64,000 nt of DNA from Brevundimonas aurantiaca (GTDB lineage: Bacteria; Pseudomonadota; Alphaproteobacteria; Caulobacterales; Caulobacteraceae): assembly GCF_014199955.1 (NCBI RefSeq), contig NZ_JACHOQ010000006.1, positions 58,685-122,684 on the forward strand. Direction: 5' to 3'. This document shows, one piece after another, positions 26,408 through 35,129 of the stretch (the stretch's first letter is position 1; each line of letters starts with the position of its first letter). The notes beneath the pieces are model-generated. The model saw only the letters and a list, made by a program, of their open reading frames with translations. It was not told the DNA's origin and did no database searches. A program made the translations under genes and the position numbers.

Positions 26408-26447
26408 TGCTGCTAATGAGAGCCAATCTCACGAACAGGATGCCACC

Positions 26448-28385
26448 ATGTCGGCGACGCTTCGTCTCCTCCTCGTACTCGCGCTTCTGCTGGGCGCCGC
26501 GATGCCCCAGCGCGGCGCGGCCCAGGAGGCGACCCCCGGGGCGGAAACCGCTTGGCGGCTGCTGGACTACATCGCCGTCGACTATCCGGGCGCCGTCTCC
26601 GACGGCCGGGTGATCAGCGAGGCGGAGTACGCCGAGATGCGCGAGTTCTCGACCTCGGTGCGCAGCCGCATCGCTGCGCTTCCGGCGCACGAGGCCCAGT
26701 CCCGGCTACTCGCCGGGTCGTCCGTCCTGATCTCGGCGGTCGAGACTCGCGCGGCGCCGGAGACGGTCGCGCGACAGGCGCGAAGCCTCGCCGAGGATCT
26801 CCTCGCCGCGTATCCGACGCCCCTCGCGCCGCAGTCTATCCCTGACCTGCCGCGCGGCGCGGCGCTCTACGCCGAGCAATGCGCCGTCTGCCACGGGGCG
26901 ACCGGCCGGGGCGACGGACCGGGGGCGGCCGGGCTTGAGCCGCCGCCGATCGCCTTCACCGATCGCGACCGCGCCCGCGAGCGCAGCCTGTTCGGCCTCT
27001 ATCAGGTGATCGGCCAAGGCCTGGACGGCACCGCCATGCCCAGTTTCGCCCACTTGTCGGCCGAGGATCGCTGGGCCCTGGCCTTCTACGTCGGCGGCTT
27101 CGCTTACGCCGACGACGCGCCCCGCGCGGGCGAGCGCGCCTGGCGCAACGACCCCGACGTGCGCGCCGCCGTGCCGAACCTCGAGGCCCTGACCCAAGCT
27201 ACACCGGCGACGTTGGCGTCCCGCCTCGGAGAGCCGCGGGCCAATGAGGTGGTCGCCTATCTTCGCAGCCATCCGGAAGCGCTTGCGGTCGGGGGCGCGG
27301 ACGGGCTCGATCTGGCGCGCCGCAAGCTCGGCGAGAGCCTGGCGGCGTATCGCGCCGGCGACGCGCGGAAGGCCGAGGAGCTGGCTCTCTCGGCGTATCT
27401 GGACGGTTTCGAGCCGGTGGAGCCCCTGCTGCGGGCCCGCGACGGCGAGCTGATGGCGCGCATAGAGGCCGCGATGGGCGAGCTCCGCGCCAGCCTCAAC
27501 CGCCGGGCCCCGACCGATGAGGTGGCCGGACAGGTCACGGCCCTGAGCGGATTGTTCGACGAGGCCGGCCGGGCTCTCGCGCCATCCGAGGCCTCGGCCC
27601 TGTCGACCTTCCTCGGCGCCTTCACCATCCTGCTGCGCGAGGGGCTCGAAGCCCTGCTGATCGTGATCGCGATGGTCGCCTTCCTGCGGAAGGCCGAGCG
27701 CCAGGACGTCCTGCGCTACGTCCACGGCGGCTGGGTCGCCGCTCTCGTCGCGGGGTCCGCCACCTGGGCGGCGGCGACCTGGCTGATCGCCATCAGCGGC
27801 GCGAGTCGCGAACTCACCGAAGGCGTCGGCTCGCTGGTTTCCGCCAGCGTGCTCCTATCCGTGGGCGTGTGGATGCACGGCAAGGCCCAGGCCGGCGCGT
27901 GGCAGGCCTACATTCGCGACAAGTTGTCGGCCGCCCTGTCGAAGCGTTCGGCCTGGTTCCTGTTCCTGCTCGCCTTCATCGTCGTCTATCGCGAGGTTTT
28001 CGAGACCATCCTCTTCTACGCCGCCCTATGGAGTCAGGGGACCCAGGGCGCCCTGCTCGGCGGCGCGGCGCTGGCGGTCGTCTGCCTCGCCCTGATTGGC
28101 TGGGGCCTGCTGATGTTCAGCAAGCGGCTGCCGATCTCGCAGTTCTTCGCCTACAGCGCCCTGCTGATTGCGGCCCTGGCCGTGGTTCTCGCGGGCAAGG
28201 GCATGGCCGGACTTCAGGAAGCGGGAGTCGTGGACATCCGTCCCCTCGCCGCCCTGCCTCGCGTGGAAATCCTCGGCCTCTTCCCGACCTGGGAGGGCCT
28301 CGCGGCCCAGTTACTCGCGCTCACGGCGGTCGTTATCGGCTTCTGGTGGGCGGACCGGAAGAGCCGGGCCGAGGCCGAGGTCTAG
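26448..28385 (+). CDS. Cytochrome c-FTR1 permease fusion (PbrT/iron-permease type)
   Basis: A 645-residue protein: signal peptide, a periplasmic region with a c-type haem site (CAVCHGATGRGDGPGAAG, about residue 146, with Met in GTAMPSFAHLS), then a coiled helical region and a seven-helix FTR1 domain from about 385. FTR1 signatures are LLREGLEALLIVIAM and VVYREVFETILFY (both R-E-x-x-E). Such fusions include the Pb(II) uptake protein PbrT and iron permeases in which the cytochrome oxidises Fe(II). Operator copy A precedes it. Context with LspA, MerR/CadR and CDF proteins favours a pbr-like role. Start at ATG 26448 by signal peptide. Confidence 0.85.
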   Translation: MSATLRLLLVLALLLGAAMPQRGAAQEATPGAETAWRLLDYIAVDYPGAVSDGRVISEAEYAEMREFSTSVRSRIAALPAHEAQSRLLAGSSVLISAVETRAAPETVARQARSLAEDLLAAYPTPLAPQSIPDLPRGAALYAEQCAVCHGATGRGDGPGAAGLEPPPIAFTDRDRARERSLFGLYQVIGQGLDGTAMPSFAHLSAEDRWALAFYVGGFAYADDAPRAGERAWRNDPDVRAAVPNLEALTQATPATLASRLGEPRANEVVAYLRSHPEALAVGGADGLDLARRKLGESLAAYRAGDARKAEELALSAYLDGFEPVEPLLRARDGELMARIEAAMGELRASLNRRAPTDEVAGQVTALSGLFDEAGRALAPSEASALSTFLGAFTILLREGLEALLIVIAMVAFLRKAERQDVLRYVHGGWVAALVAGSATWAAATWLIAISGASRELTEGVGSLVSASVLLSVGVWMHGKAQAGAWQAYIRDKLSAALSKRSAWFLFLLAFIVVYREVFETILFYAALWSQGTQGALLGGAALAVVCLALIGWGLLMFSKRLPISQFFAYSALLIAALAVVLAGKGMAGLQEAGVVDIRPLAALPRVEILGLFPTWEGLAAQLLALTAVVIGFWWADRKSRAEAEV

Positions 28386-28416
28386 GACGAGCGCGGCGAA
28401 TGATCGAAAACCCCCA

Positions 28417-28443
28417 TTGATCCTCCAGTGACTAGAGGATGCA
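28417..28443 (+). promoter_or_regulatory. MerR-type operator/promoter, copy B
   Basis: TTGATC (28417-28422), dyad arms CTCCAG and CTAGAG separated by TGA, then GATGCA ending at 28443. Same 27-base frame as copies A and C. It lies 26 bases before the methyltransferase start, so it should drive the methyltransferase-LspA-CYP152 operon. Confidence 0.78.
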
Positions 28444-28469
28444 GCATGAAGCCTGATCCTGGAGGCTTC

Positions 28470-29180
28470 ATGACTCGACCTGCATCCCCGGCTGAATTCA
28501 CTCCGGCCCTCGGACATCCCAGCCTCACCGGCCTGTATGACGCCGCGATCGCGCTGATGACGCGCGAAACCGTCTGGCGGGCGGCTCTCGTGGCGCAGCT
28601 CGCGCCGCGCGACGGCGAAATCATCGTCGACGTCGGCTGTGGCACCGGCACGCTCGCGACCCTGATAAAGGTCGCAGCACCCGGGGCCGAGGTGATCGGC
28701 ATCGACCCCGATCCGGAGGTGCTGGACCGGGCCCGCGCCAAGGCCCTCGGGCGCGGCGCTGACGTGGCGTTTCTTCAGGGCTTCGCCGGCCAGGTCGCGA
28801 ACCTCGTCGGCCGGAACCGGGCGGACAAGGTCGTGTCCAGCCTTGTGTTTCACCAGGTGCCGATCGACGGCAAGCGCGCCGGATTGGTGTCTATTCACGC
28901 CGCCCTCCGGCCCGGCGGTGAACTGCACATCGCCGACTACGGTTGGCAGCGAACGGCGTCGATGCGGCTTCTCTTTCGCCAGGTCCAGGCCCTCGACGGA
29001 GTCGAGAACACCCGGCTGAACGCCGCCGGCGGGCTGCCCGACCTGATCGCGGAGGCCGAATTCGAGGGCGTCGAGGAACGGGCGGTGATCGCGACCGCCA
29101 CGGGTTCGATCTCCCTGTATCGGGCCGGAAAGCCGCGCAGCTGCTCTGCGCTCACCATCCAGGAGACTGGGCATGCCTGA
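28470..29180 (+). CDS. Class I SAM-dependent methyltransferase
   Basis: A 236-residue cytoplasmic methyltransferase. Motif I is EIIVDVGCGTGTLATLI, the acidic residue after strand 2 is in VIGIDPDPEVLD, and the post-motifs include DKVVSSLVFHQVP and ALRPGGELHIADYG, as in UbiE/ArsM-like enzymes. The ATG at 28470 follows GGAGG; the upstream ATG at 28446 sits within the operator region. The acceptor is unknown. The lspA gene starts 8 bases before its stop. It is the first gene behind operator B. Confidence 0.85.
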   Translation: MTRPASPAEFTPALGHPSLTGLYDAAIALMTRETVWRAALVAQLAPRDGEIIVDVGCGTGTLATLIKVAAPGAEVIGIDPDPEVLDRARAKALGRGADVAFLQGFAGQVANLVGRNRADKVVSSLVFHQVPIDGKRAGLVSIHAALRPGGELHIADYGWQRTASMRLLFRQVQALDGVENTRLNAAGGLPDLIAEAEFEGVEERAVIATATGSISLYRAGKPRSCSALTIQETGHA

Positions 29181-29727
29181 TCGGAACCGCGCAGCCGCCC
29201 CCTCCGCCGTTCGGCAGTTTGGCGGACGAGCGGTCCGACTGGCCGCCGTGGTCCTCGCGATCGGTGTGGCCGGGGTCGATCAGCTTGCCAAGGCATGGGC
29301 CCGCACCCTGACCGCGCCGGTCGAGATCGCGCCCTTCCTGAACCTCCACCTGAGCTTCAATCGCGGCGTCACCTTCGGCCTCTTGTCGGCGGACGGCGAA
29401 GCCGGACGCTGGCTGCTGGTGGCGCTCACCGGCGCCGTCGCCGCGGCGGTTCTGGTCGCCGCCTGGCGCACGCGACGCCTGGCTCCGGCGCTTGCGCTCG
29501 GCGCGGTCGCCGGCGGCGCCCTCGGCAACATCGCGGACCGCATCCGCCTGGGCGCGGTGACGGACTTCATCGATCTGCACCTCGCCGGCCGCCACTGGCC
29601 TACGTTCAATCTGGCCGACAGCGCGATTGTGATCGGCCTCGCGCTGGTCCTCTTTGACGCATCGCGGCGATCAGCGCAGACGGAGGCTCCACCTTCAACG
29701 CCTGGCGAAAGGCGGCCACGGCCGTGA
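29173..29727 (+). CDS. lspA: Lipoprotein signal peptidase II
   Basis: A 184-residue four-helix membrane protease. The two catalytic Asp are in GNIADRIRLGAVTDFIDLH and WPTFNLADSAIVIG; the N-terminal GVDQLAKAWAR and LSFNRGVTFGLLS are also diagnostic. Ribosome-binding site AGGAG. LspA homologues (PbrC) occur in lead-resistance operons beside FTR1-type transporters, where they may process exported lipoproteins. Overlaps the preceding gene by 8 bases and shares GTGA with the following CYP152 gene, indicating translational coupling. Probably an accessory copy rather than the housekeeping one. Confidence 0.93.
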   Translation: MPDRNRAAAPSAVRQFGGRAVRLAAVVLAIGVAGVDQLAKAWARTLTAPVEIAPFLNLHLSFNRGVTFGLLSADGEAGRWLLVALTGAVAAAVLVAAWRTRRLAPALALGAVAGGALGNIADRIRLGAVTDFIDLHLAGRHWPTFNLADSAIVIGLALVLFDASRRSAQTEAPPSTPGERRPRP

Positions 29728-30977
29728 GCATTCCCCGAATTCCCCCGCGGGACGTGACGCTCCCGCTCCTGGCCGATCCATATCGCTTCGTTTCGAAGGA
29801 GAGCGCTCGACTCGGCTCGGATGCGTTCCAGACCCGCCTTCTGTGCAGAGGCACGACATGCCTCAAGGGCGAGAAAGGGGCCGCCCTCTTCTACGACGCG
29901 GAGCGCTTTCGACGCGAGGGTGCGATGCCATCGCCCATCCGCAAGACGCTGCTGGGCGAAGGCGGCGTCCAGGGCTTGGACGGCGAGGCTCACCGACACC
30001 GCAAGGCGATCTTCATGGGCTTGACGCAAGCTGATCGCGTCCGGGCCCTGGGAGCGCGCGTTGAGGCGGAATGGATTGAAGCCGCCGAGCGTTGGCTGCG
30101 CGCCGGCGCCACGATACGTCTGTACGACGAACTCGCCACCATGCTGACGCGCGCGGTGTGCGCCTGGTCGGAAACCCCGCTGCCCGAGGCCGACGTCCAG
30201 CTGCGGGCCGGTCACCTCAGGGCGTTGTTCGACGCCGCAGGAGCGCGCAATCCGCGCCATTTCTGGTCTCGGCACGCCCGACGCAGGGTGGATCGCTGGC
30301 TGAAAGGCGTGATCGAAGACGTTCGTGAAGGTCGGCATCGACCCGCGGAGAATACGGCGACGTTCGCGCTGGCTCACGCGCGGGATCCAGGCGGAACCCC
30401 TCTAGCGGCCGAGGTCGCGGCGGTCGAACTGGCCAACATCCTACGCCCGACCGTGGCGACCGCTGTTTACGTCGTGTTCCTCGCCCATGCCTTGCATACG
30501 CAGCCGGAGGCGGCGCGGGCCGCGACCCAGAGCTTGGCGGCGCGTGACGCCTTCATCGAAGAGATTCGCCGCTTTTATCCGTTCTTTCCCTCGCTCGTCG
30601 CGACAACCCGGCGAGACTTCGTCTGGGAAGGCCTGAGCTTTCCCGAGGGGCGTCAGGTGATCCTCGATCTCTACGGGACGAACCACGACGCCAACGCATG
30701 GCCGGACCCGGAAATCTTCCGGCCCGCCCGGTTCGCGAACCGCCCACCAGGCGCGTTCGATTTTGTACCTCAAGGCGGGGGCGATCATCTGACCGGGCAC
30801 CGCTGCCCAGGTGAAGGCATCGTCCACGAGATACTGATGCGCTCGTTCGACGTCCTCACCACACGCCTTCGCTACGAGGTCCCAAAACAGGACCTGCGTC
30901 TGAATCTCCGTAGGTTGCCGGCCCTGCCCCGGAGCGGGTTCTTCCTACGACCGCTGGACTTGGCCCGTTCCGGGTGA
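29724..30977 (+). CDS. CYP152-family fatty-acid peroxygenase P450
   Basis: A 417-residue soluble haem enzyme using H2O2 rather than a reductase. The haem Cys is C361 in FVPQGGGDHLTGHRCPGE, typical of CYP152. R241-P242 in ANILRPTVA matches the Arg-Pro that anchors the fatty-acid carboxylate. In GGVQGLDGEAH the residue before GLDG is Gln (Q83), as in the hydroxylases P450-BSbeta and SPalpha, not the His of the decarboxylase OleT. Expected reaction: alpha/beta hydroxylation of fatty acids. It starts with GTG overlapping the lspA stop. A peroxygenase in a metal-responsive operon is unusual. Confidence 0.92.
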   Translation: MSIPRIPPRDVTLPLLADPYRFVSKESARLGSDAFQTRLLCRGTTCLKGEKGAALFYDAERFRREGAMPSPIRKTLLGEGGVQGLDGEAHRHRKAIFMGLTQADRVRALGARVEAEWIEAAERWLRAGATIRLYDELATMLTRAVCAWSETPLPEADVQLRAGHLRALFDAAGARNPRHFWSRHARRRVDRWLKGVIEDVREGRHRPAENTATFALAHARDPGGTPLAAEVAAVELANILRPTVATAVYVVFLAHALHTQPEAARAATQSLAARDAFIEEIRRFYPFFPSLVATTRRDFVWEGLSFPEGRQVILDLYGTNHDANAWPDPEIFRPARFANRPPGAFDFVPQGGGDHLTGHRCPGEGIVHEILMRSFDVLTTRLRYEVPKQDLRLNLRRLPALPRSGFFLRPLDLARSG

Positions 30978-31296
30978 GAACGAACTGCAGGCCGGTCGGC
31001 GGCCGTAGTGATCGCAAGGTTTCAAGACGCCGATACGCCGACCTTCGCGCCCGGACTCCGCCCTATCGCCGGACATCGCCCTTCCAAGCGTGTTGAGACG
31101 CCCGCGCGATCTCGCGCCGCCATGCCAAGGGCAGGCGGCCGGGCGGGTGGGTCTTACGGCGTCTCGCAGGATCGACAGGTTGACCTCGCGGACCGCGATC
31201 GGGTGTGTTCGAGGGCCACCCGAGCTTCGGGACGGACCCGGCAAGGCTCTCCTGAACCAGGTCGGCGTTAGGCTCGGCCTTGCGGCGTATCCGCCA
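30978..31296. other. 319-base gap between convergent P450 and CDF-like genes
   Basis: No supported gene. Short frames on both strands show no family signature. GC-rich inverted pieces such as GGCCG/CGGCC near 31000 may form a weak hairpin, but without a T run I do not call a terminator. Confidence 0.4.
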
Positions 31297-31896
31297 TCAG
31301 GCCGCCTCCTGCCCGCCTCCGGAGTCCTCGTGAGCGTCCCTCAGGATTTCGAGCCCGCCCTTGACCGCAATGCCGGCGACGATCAGCCCGACGACGAGGT
31401 CGGGCCACGCCTGATCGAGCCAAAGCACGAGCCCGCCGGCGACAAGGATGCCGCCGTTCGAGGCGAAGTCGTTCAGGCTGAAGGTCTCGGCGGCGCGCAT
31501 ATTGACGTCATCCTTGCGGGTCCGTCGCAGGAGGCCGAGACAGATCAGGTTCACGACCGCGGCCACCAGCGCGAGCGCCATCATCGTCCAGCCGATGGGT
31601 TCTGTCCCGAACCACCAGCGCCGCCCGACGTCGATCAGCACCCCGAGGGCGAAGAGCAACAGGAGGACGCCCGAGGTGCGGGCCGCTCCGCGCTTCCAGG
31701 TCGCCGCGCGCCCGACGGCCAGGAAGCTGATGAGGTAGACGGCGGCATCTGAGGCGTTGTCCACCGCGTTGGCCAGCAGCGCGCTGGAGTCGGCGATCCA
31801 GCCGGCGACGCCGAGCCCCGCGAACAGCAGGGCGTTGAGAATCAGAACCACGAGCAGGGTTCGGCGTTGCTGGCGGTCCTCTGACGTCATCTTCAT
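31297..31896 (-). CDS. CDF-like cation transporter, membrane domain only
   Basis: A 199-residue membrane protein with six hydrophobic segments and no C-terminal cytoplasmic domain. TM2 reads LLANAVDNASDAAVYLIS, with the D-x3-D pair of CDF exporters. TM5 reads SLNDFASNGGILVAGG, in which the usual His is absent. The ATG at 31896 overlaps the TGA of the RND gene (TGATG); a TTG at 31899 is possible. Last gene of the czcCBA operon. A close relative in layout lies at 38082-38732. Transport of divalent metal is likely but the altered site makes substrate uncertain. Confidence 0.75.
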   Translation of the reverse strand: MKMTSEDRQQRRTLLVVLILNALLFAGLGVAGWIADSSALLANAVDNASDAAVYLISFLAVGRAATWKRGAARTSGVLLLLFALGVLIDVGRRWWFGTEPIGWTMMALALVAAVVNLICLGLLRRTRKDDVNMRAAETFSLNDFASNGGILVAGGLVLWLDQAWPDLVVGLIVAGIAVKGGLEILRDAHEDSGGGQEAA

Positions 31897-34800
31897 CAAT
31901 CGTCCATTCCTTCCGAGGCGCGGTGTCGGACCGCCTTGGCGGCGAAAGTCGGCAACACCAGCAGAGTCAACGCGGTGGCGGTCAGAAGGCCGCCGATGAC
32001 GACCGTCGCCAGGGGCTTCTGCACTTCGGCGCCCGCTCCGTGCGCCAGGGCCATGGGGATGAAGCCGACGATGGCGACGAGAGCGGTGGTCAGGACCGCG
32101 CGCAGACGGCTCGACGCCCCCTCGATCGCGGCCTCGCTGGGCGGAAGCCCGGCCGTCAGACGCTCCCTTATGGCCTGCATCAGCACCAGGCCGTTGAGGG
32201 TGGCGACGCCTGACACCGCGATGAAGCCGACCGCGGCCGACACCGAGAAGGGCATGCCGCGCAGCAGCAAAGCCAGCGCCCCGCCGATCAGGGCCAGCGG
32301 CACACAGGCGAACACCAGCCCGGCCTCAGCGAAGGAGCCGAGCGCCAGGAACAGCAGCACCCCGATCAGGACGAAGACGATCGGAATGACGATGCTGAAC
32401 CGTTGCTCGGCGCGCTTCAGGTTCTCGAACTGGCCGCCCCAGTCCAGGTAGACGCCGGCGGGAAGATCGATCTGCGAAACACGGTCCTGCGCGTCCGAGA
32501 CGAAGCCGCCGAGATCGCGTCCACGCACGTTTGCCTGCACCACCATGCGTCGGCTGCCGTTCTCCCGGCTGATCTGGTTGGGCCCCTCGGCGGTCTGAAT
32601 GCGCGCCACCGAAGCGAGCGGAATCACGACGCCGCTGGAAGACACGATCGGCAGAGCCGCGAGGGCCGCGGGATTGTTGCGCGCGGCGTCCGGAAGGCGA
32701 ACGACGACGTCGAAACGCCGGTCTCCCTCGAAGATGCGGCCGGCCTCGGCGCCTCCGACGCCTGCCGAAACCGCCTCGCTGATGTCCGCGGCCGACAGGC
32801 CGTAGCTCGCCGCCGCGAAGCGATCCACGCTGATCGTCAGGGTCGGAAGGCCAGAGGCTTGTTCAACACGCACATCGGCCGCGCCTTCCGTTTCCCTGAG
32901 GGACCCGGCGACCTGATCCGCCACGCGCTGGAGCGTCGCGAAGTCGTCGCCGTAGACCATGACGGCGAGATCGGTGCGGACCCCCGAAATCAGTTCGTTG
33001 AACCGCAGTTCAATCGGCTGACTGAACTCGAAATTGTTTCCGATCTGCTGGCCGGCGACCTCCTCGATCCGTTCGATCAGGGCTTCCTTCTCCAGCCCCG
33101 GATCTGGCCAGTCCTTGCGATCCTTCAATACGATCACGCTGTCGGAGATGTTGGGCGGCATCGGATCGACCGCCGCCTCGGCGGTGCCGGTTCGCGAGAA
33201 CATGGTCTCGACCTCCGGCTGGGCCTTGATGGCGCGCTCCAGCGCCATTTGCATCGCCAAGGACTGCTCCAGCGACGCCGAGGGGACCCGCAACGCCTGC
33301 ATGGCGATGTCGCCTTCGTCGAGGGTCGGGATGAATTCCCGACCCAGAGCCGTGAAAGAGACGGCGCCCACCGCCAGAGCCGCCGCCGCGGAAATCAGCA
33401 CCACCTTGGGCCGAGCGACGGCCGCCTGGATCGCGGGTTCGATGCGCCGGCGCGCGAAACGCAGAATCCATGTCTCGTGGTCCGCGACCTGGCCGTCCGG
33501 TCCTAAGTGAACCGTCTTGGGATCACGCACGAGCAAGGCGGTCATGGCAGGCACGAAGGTGAAGGAGAAAATGAAGGCGCCGACCAACGCCAGCATGACC
33601 GTTGCGCCCATGGGCTGGAACGTCTTGCCCTCGACGCCCTCGAGCATCAGCAGCGGCGCGAACACGAGGAGGATGATCAGTTGTCCGAAGGCCGCCGGTT
33701 TGACCATCTGCCGGGCGGACTGGACCGCGACCTCGAGCCGCTCATGCCGGGTCAGCATGCGTCCGAGCGCGGCCCGGCGCTGCGTCAGCAGCAGCAGCGT
33801 GTTTTCAATGACGACAACGCCGCCGTCGACCATCAGGCCGAAGTCCAGCGCCCCCAAACTCATCAGATTGCCGCTGATCCCGAAGCGGTTCATGCCGATG
33901 ACGGCGAACAGGAACGACAGCGGGATCATCAGGGCGGTGATGGTCGCCGCGCGGATATTGCCCAGGAGCAGGAACAGGATCACCACCACCAGCAACGCCC
34001 CCTCGGTCAGGTTGCGCGCCACCGTGGCGATGGTGGAGTTGACCAGTTCGCTCCGGTTGAGCACCGGAACCGCGACGATTCCAGGCGGCAGGCTGTCGTC
34101 CACCTCGGCCAGTCGTTCGGCGGCCGCTTGCGCCACCGTGCGACTGTTGCCGCCGGCGATCATCAGGGCTGTGCCAAGCACGGCCTCGTGGCCGTCGCGA
34201 CTTGCTGCGCCCAGCCTCAGCCCCTGTCCTATCTCAACGGTCGCAACATCGGCGACCCGGACCACCAGACCGCCTCGGTTCACGACGGGCGCCTGAGCGA
34301 GGTCTTCGACAGTGCTGGCCAGCGCGTCCGTGCGTACGACGAGGGCTTCGCCCGCACGCTGGATATAGCCGGCTCCCGCTTGTGTGTTGGCGCGCTCCAG
34401 CGCCTCCGTCAGATCCCGTAATCCCAGGCCGTAGCTTGACAGACGGGCCGGATCCGGCCGCACAGCGTATTCCTTGACGTAGCCTCCGATCGTATCGACG
34501 CCGGCCAAGCCTTCCGTGCCACGCATCTGCGGCGCGATGATCCAGTCCTGCACCGTGCGGAGATAGGTCGCCCGCTGCTCCGGCGTGGTCAGTCGTTCGC
34601 CCTCGGGCGTCAGGTAGACGCCGCCCGCCTGCCAGCCCGGCTGCCCCGGCCGCGCGAGATTGCGGCTGTTGAGCGGCACATAGTCGACCGTCCACATCAG
34701 CACCTCGCCGAGGCCTGTGGTGATCGGCGACAGGCCGGGTTCGACGCCCTCGGGAAGGCCTTCGCGCGCGGCGGCGAGTCGTTCGGCGACCTGCTGTCGC

Positions 34801-35117
34801 GCGAAGTAGATATCGGTCTTGTCCGTGAAGATGGCCGTGATCTGGCTGAACCCATTGCGAGACAGCGACCGGGTGCTCGTCAGGCCTGGAATGCCCGATA
34901 GGGCGGTCTCTAGAGGATAGGTGACCTGTCGCTCGATCTGCTCGGGCGCGAGCGCCGGAGCCACGGTGGTGATCTGAACCTGCCGGTTGGTGATATCGGG
35001 AACCGCGTCGATCGGAAGCTTGGTCAGCTCGAACAGACCGAAACCGGCGACGAGCGCGACGGCGATGACGACGAACCAGCGGAACCGGACCGACGCCGCG
35101 ATGATGGCGTTGAACAT
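31896..35117 (-). CDS. czcA: Heavy-metal RND efflux pump CzcA
   Basis: A 1073-residue inner-membrane proton-driven pump. It opens as HME-RND proteins do (LTKLPIDAVPDITNRQVQITTVAPALAPEQIERQVTYPLE). TM4 contains GALDFGLMVDGGVVVIEN, giving the D-x5-D-x6-E pattern essential in CzcA (D402/D408/E415), which points to Zn/Co/Cd/Ni rather than Cu/Ag. The second half repeats the fold (AVGFIAVSGVATLNGLVLM). Twelve membrane segments and two large periplasmic loops are expected. It works with CzcB and CzcC encoded just upstream. Confidence 0.93.
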   Translation of the reverse strand: MFNAIIAASVRFRWFVVIAVALVAGFGLFELTKLPIDAVPDITNRQVQITTVAPALAPEQIERQVTYPLETALSGIPGLTSTRSLSRNGFSQITAIFTDKTDIYFARQQVAERLAAAREGLPEGVEPGLSPITTGLGEVLMWTVDYVPLNSRNLARPGQPGWQAGGVYLTPEGERLTTPEQRATYLRTVQDWIIAPQMRGTEGLAGVDTIGGYVKEYAVRPDPARLSSYGLGLRDLTEALERANTQAGAGYIQRAGEALVVRTDALASTVEDLAQAPVVNRGGLVVRVADVATVEIGQGLRLGAASRDGHEAVLGTALMIAGGNSRTVAQAAAERLAEVDDSLPPGIVAVPVLNRSELVNSTIATVARNLTEGALLVVVILFLLLGNIRAATITALMIPLSFLFAVIGMNRFGISGNLMSLGALDFGLMVDGGVVVIENTLLLLTQRRAALGRMLTRHERLEVAVQSARQMVKPAAFGQLIILLVFAPLLMLEGVEGKTFQPMGATVMLALVGAFIFSFTFVPAMTALLVRDPKTVHLGPDGQVADHETWILRFARRRIEPAIQAAVARPKVVLISAAAALAVGAVSFTALGREFIPTLDEGDIAMQALRVPSASLEQSLAMQMALERAIKAQPEVETMFSRTGTAEAAVDPMPPNISDSVIVLKDRKDWPDPGLEKEALIERIEEVAGQQIGNNFEFSQPIELRFNELISGVRTDLAVMVYGDDFATLQRVADQVAGSLRETEGAADVRVEQASGLPTLTISVDRFAAASYGLSAADISEAVSAGVGGAEAGRIFEGDRRFDVVVRLPDAARNNPAALAALPIVSSSGVVIPLASVARIQTAEGPNQISRENGSRRMVVQANVRGRDLGGFVSDAQDRVSQIDLPAGVYLDWGGQFENLKRAEQRFSIVIPIVFVLIGVLLFLALGSFAEAGLVFACVPLALIGGALALLLRGMPFSVSAAVGFIAVSGVATLNGLVLMQAIRERLTAGLPPSEAAIEGASSRLRAVLTTALVAIVGFIPMALAHGAGAEVQKPLATVVIGGLLTATALTLLVLPTFAAKAVRHRASEGMDD

Positions 35118-35129
35118 GCGCGTCGCTCC

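Noticed and set aside
30945..31244. Possible 99-codon gene in the P450-CDF gap
   Set aside because: No family signature, poor start context and Arg/Gly/Ser-rich composition.
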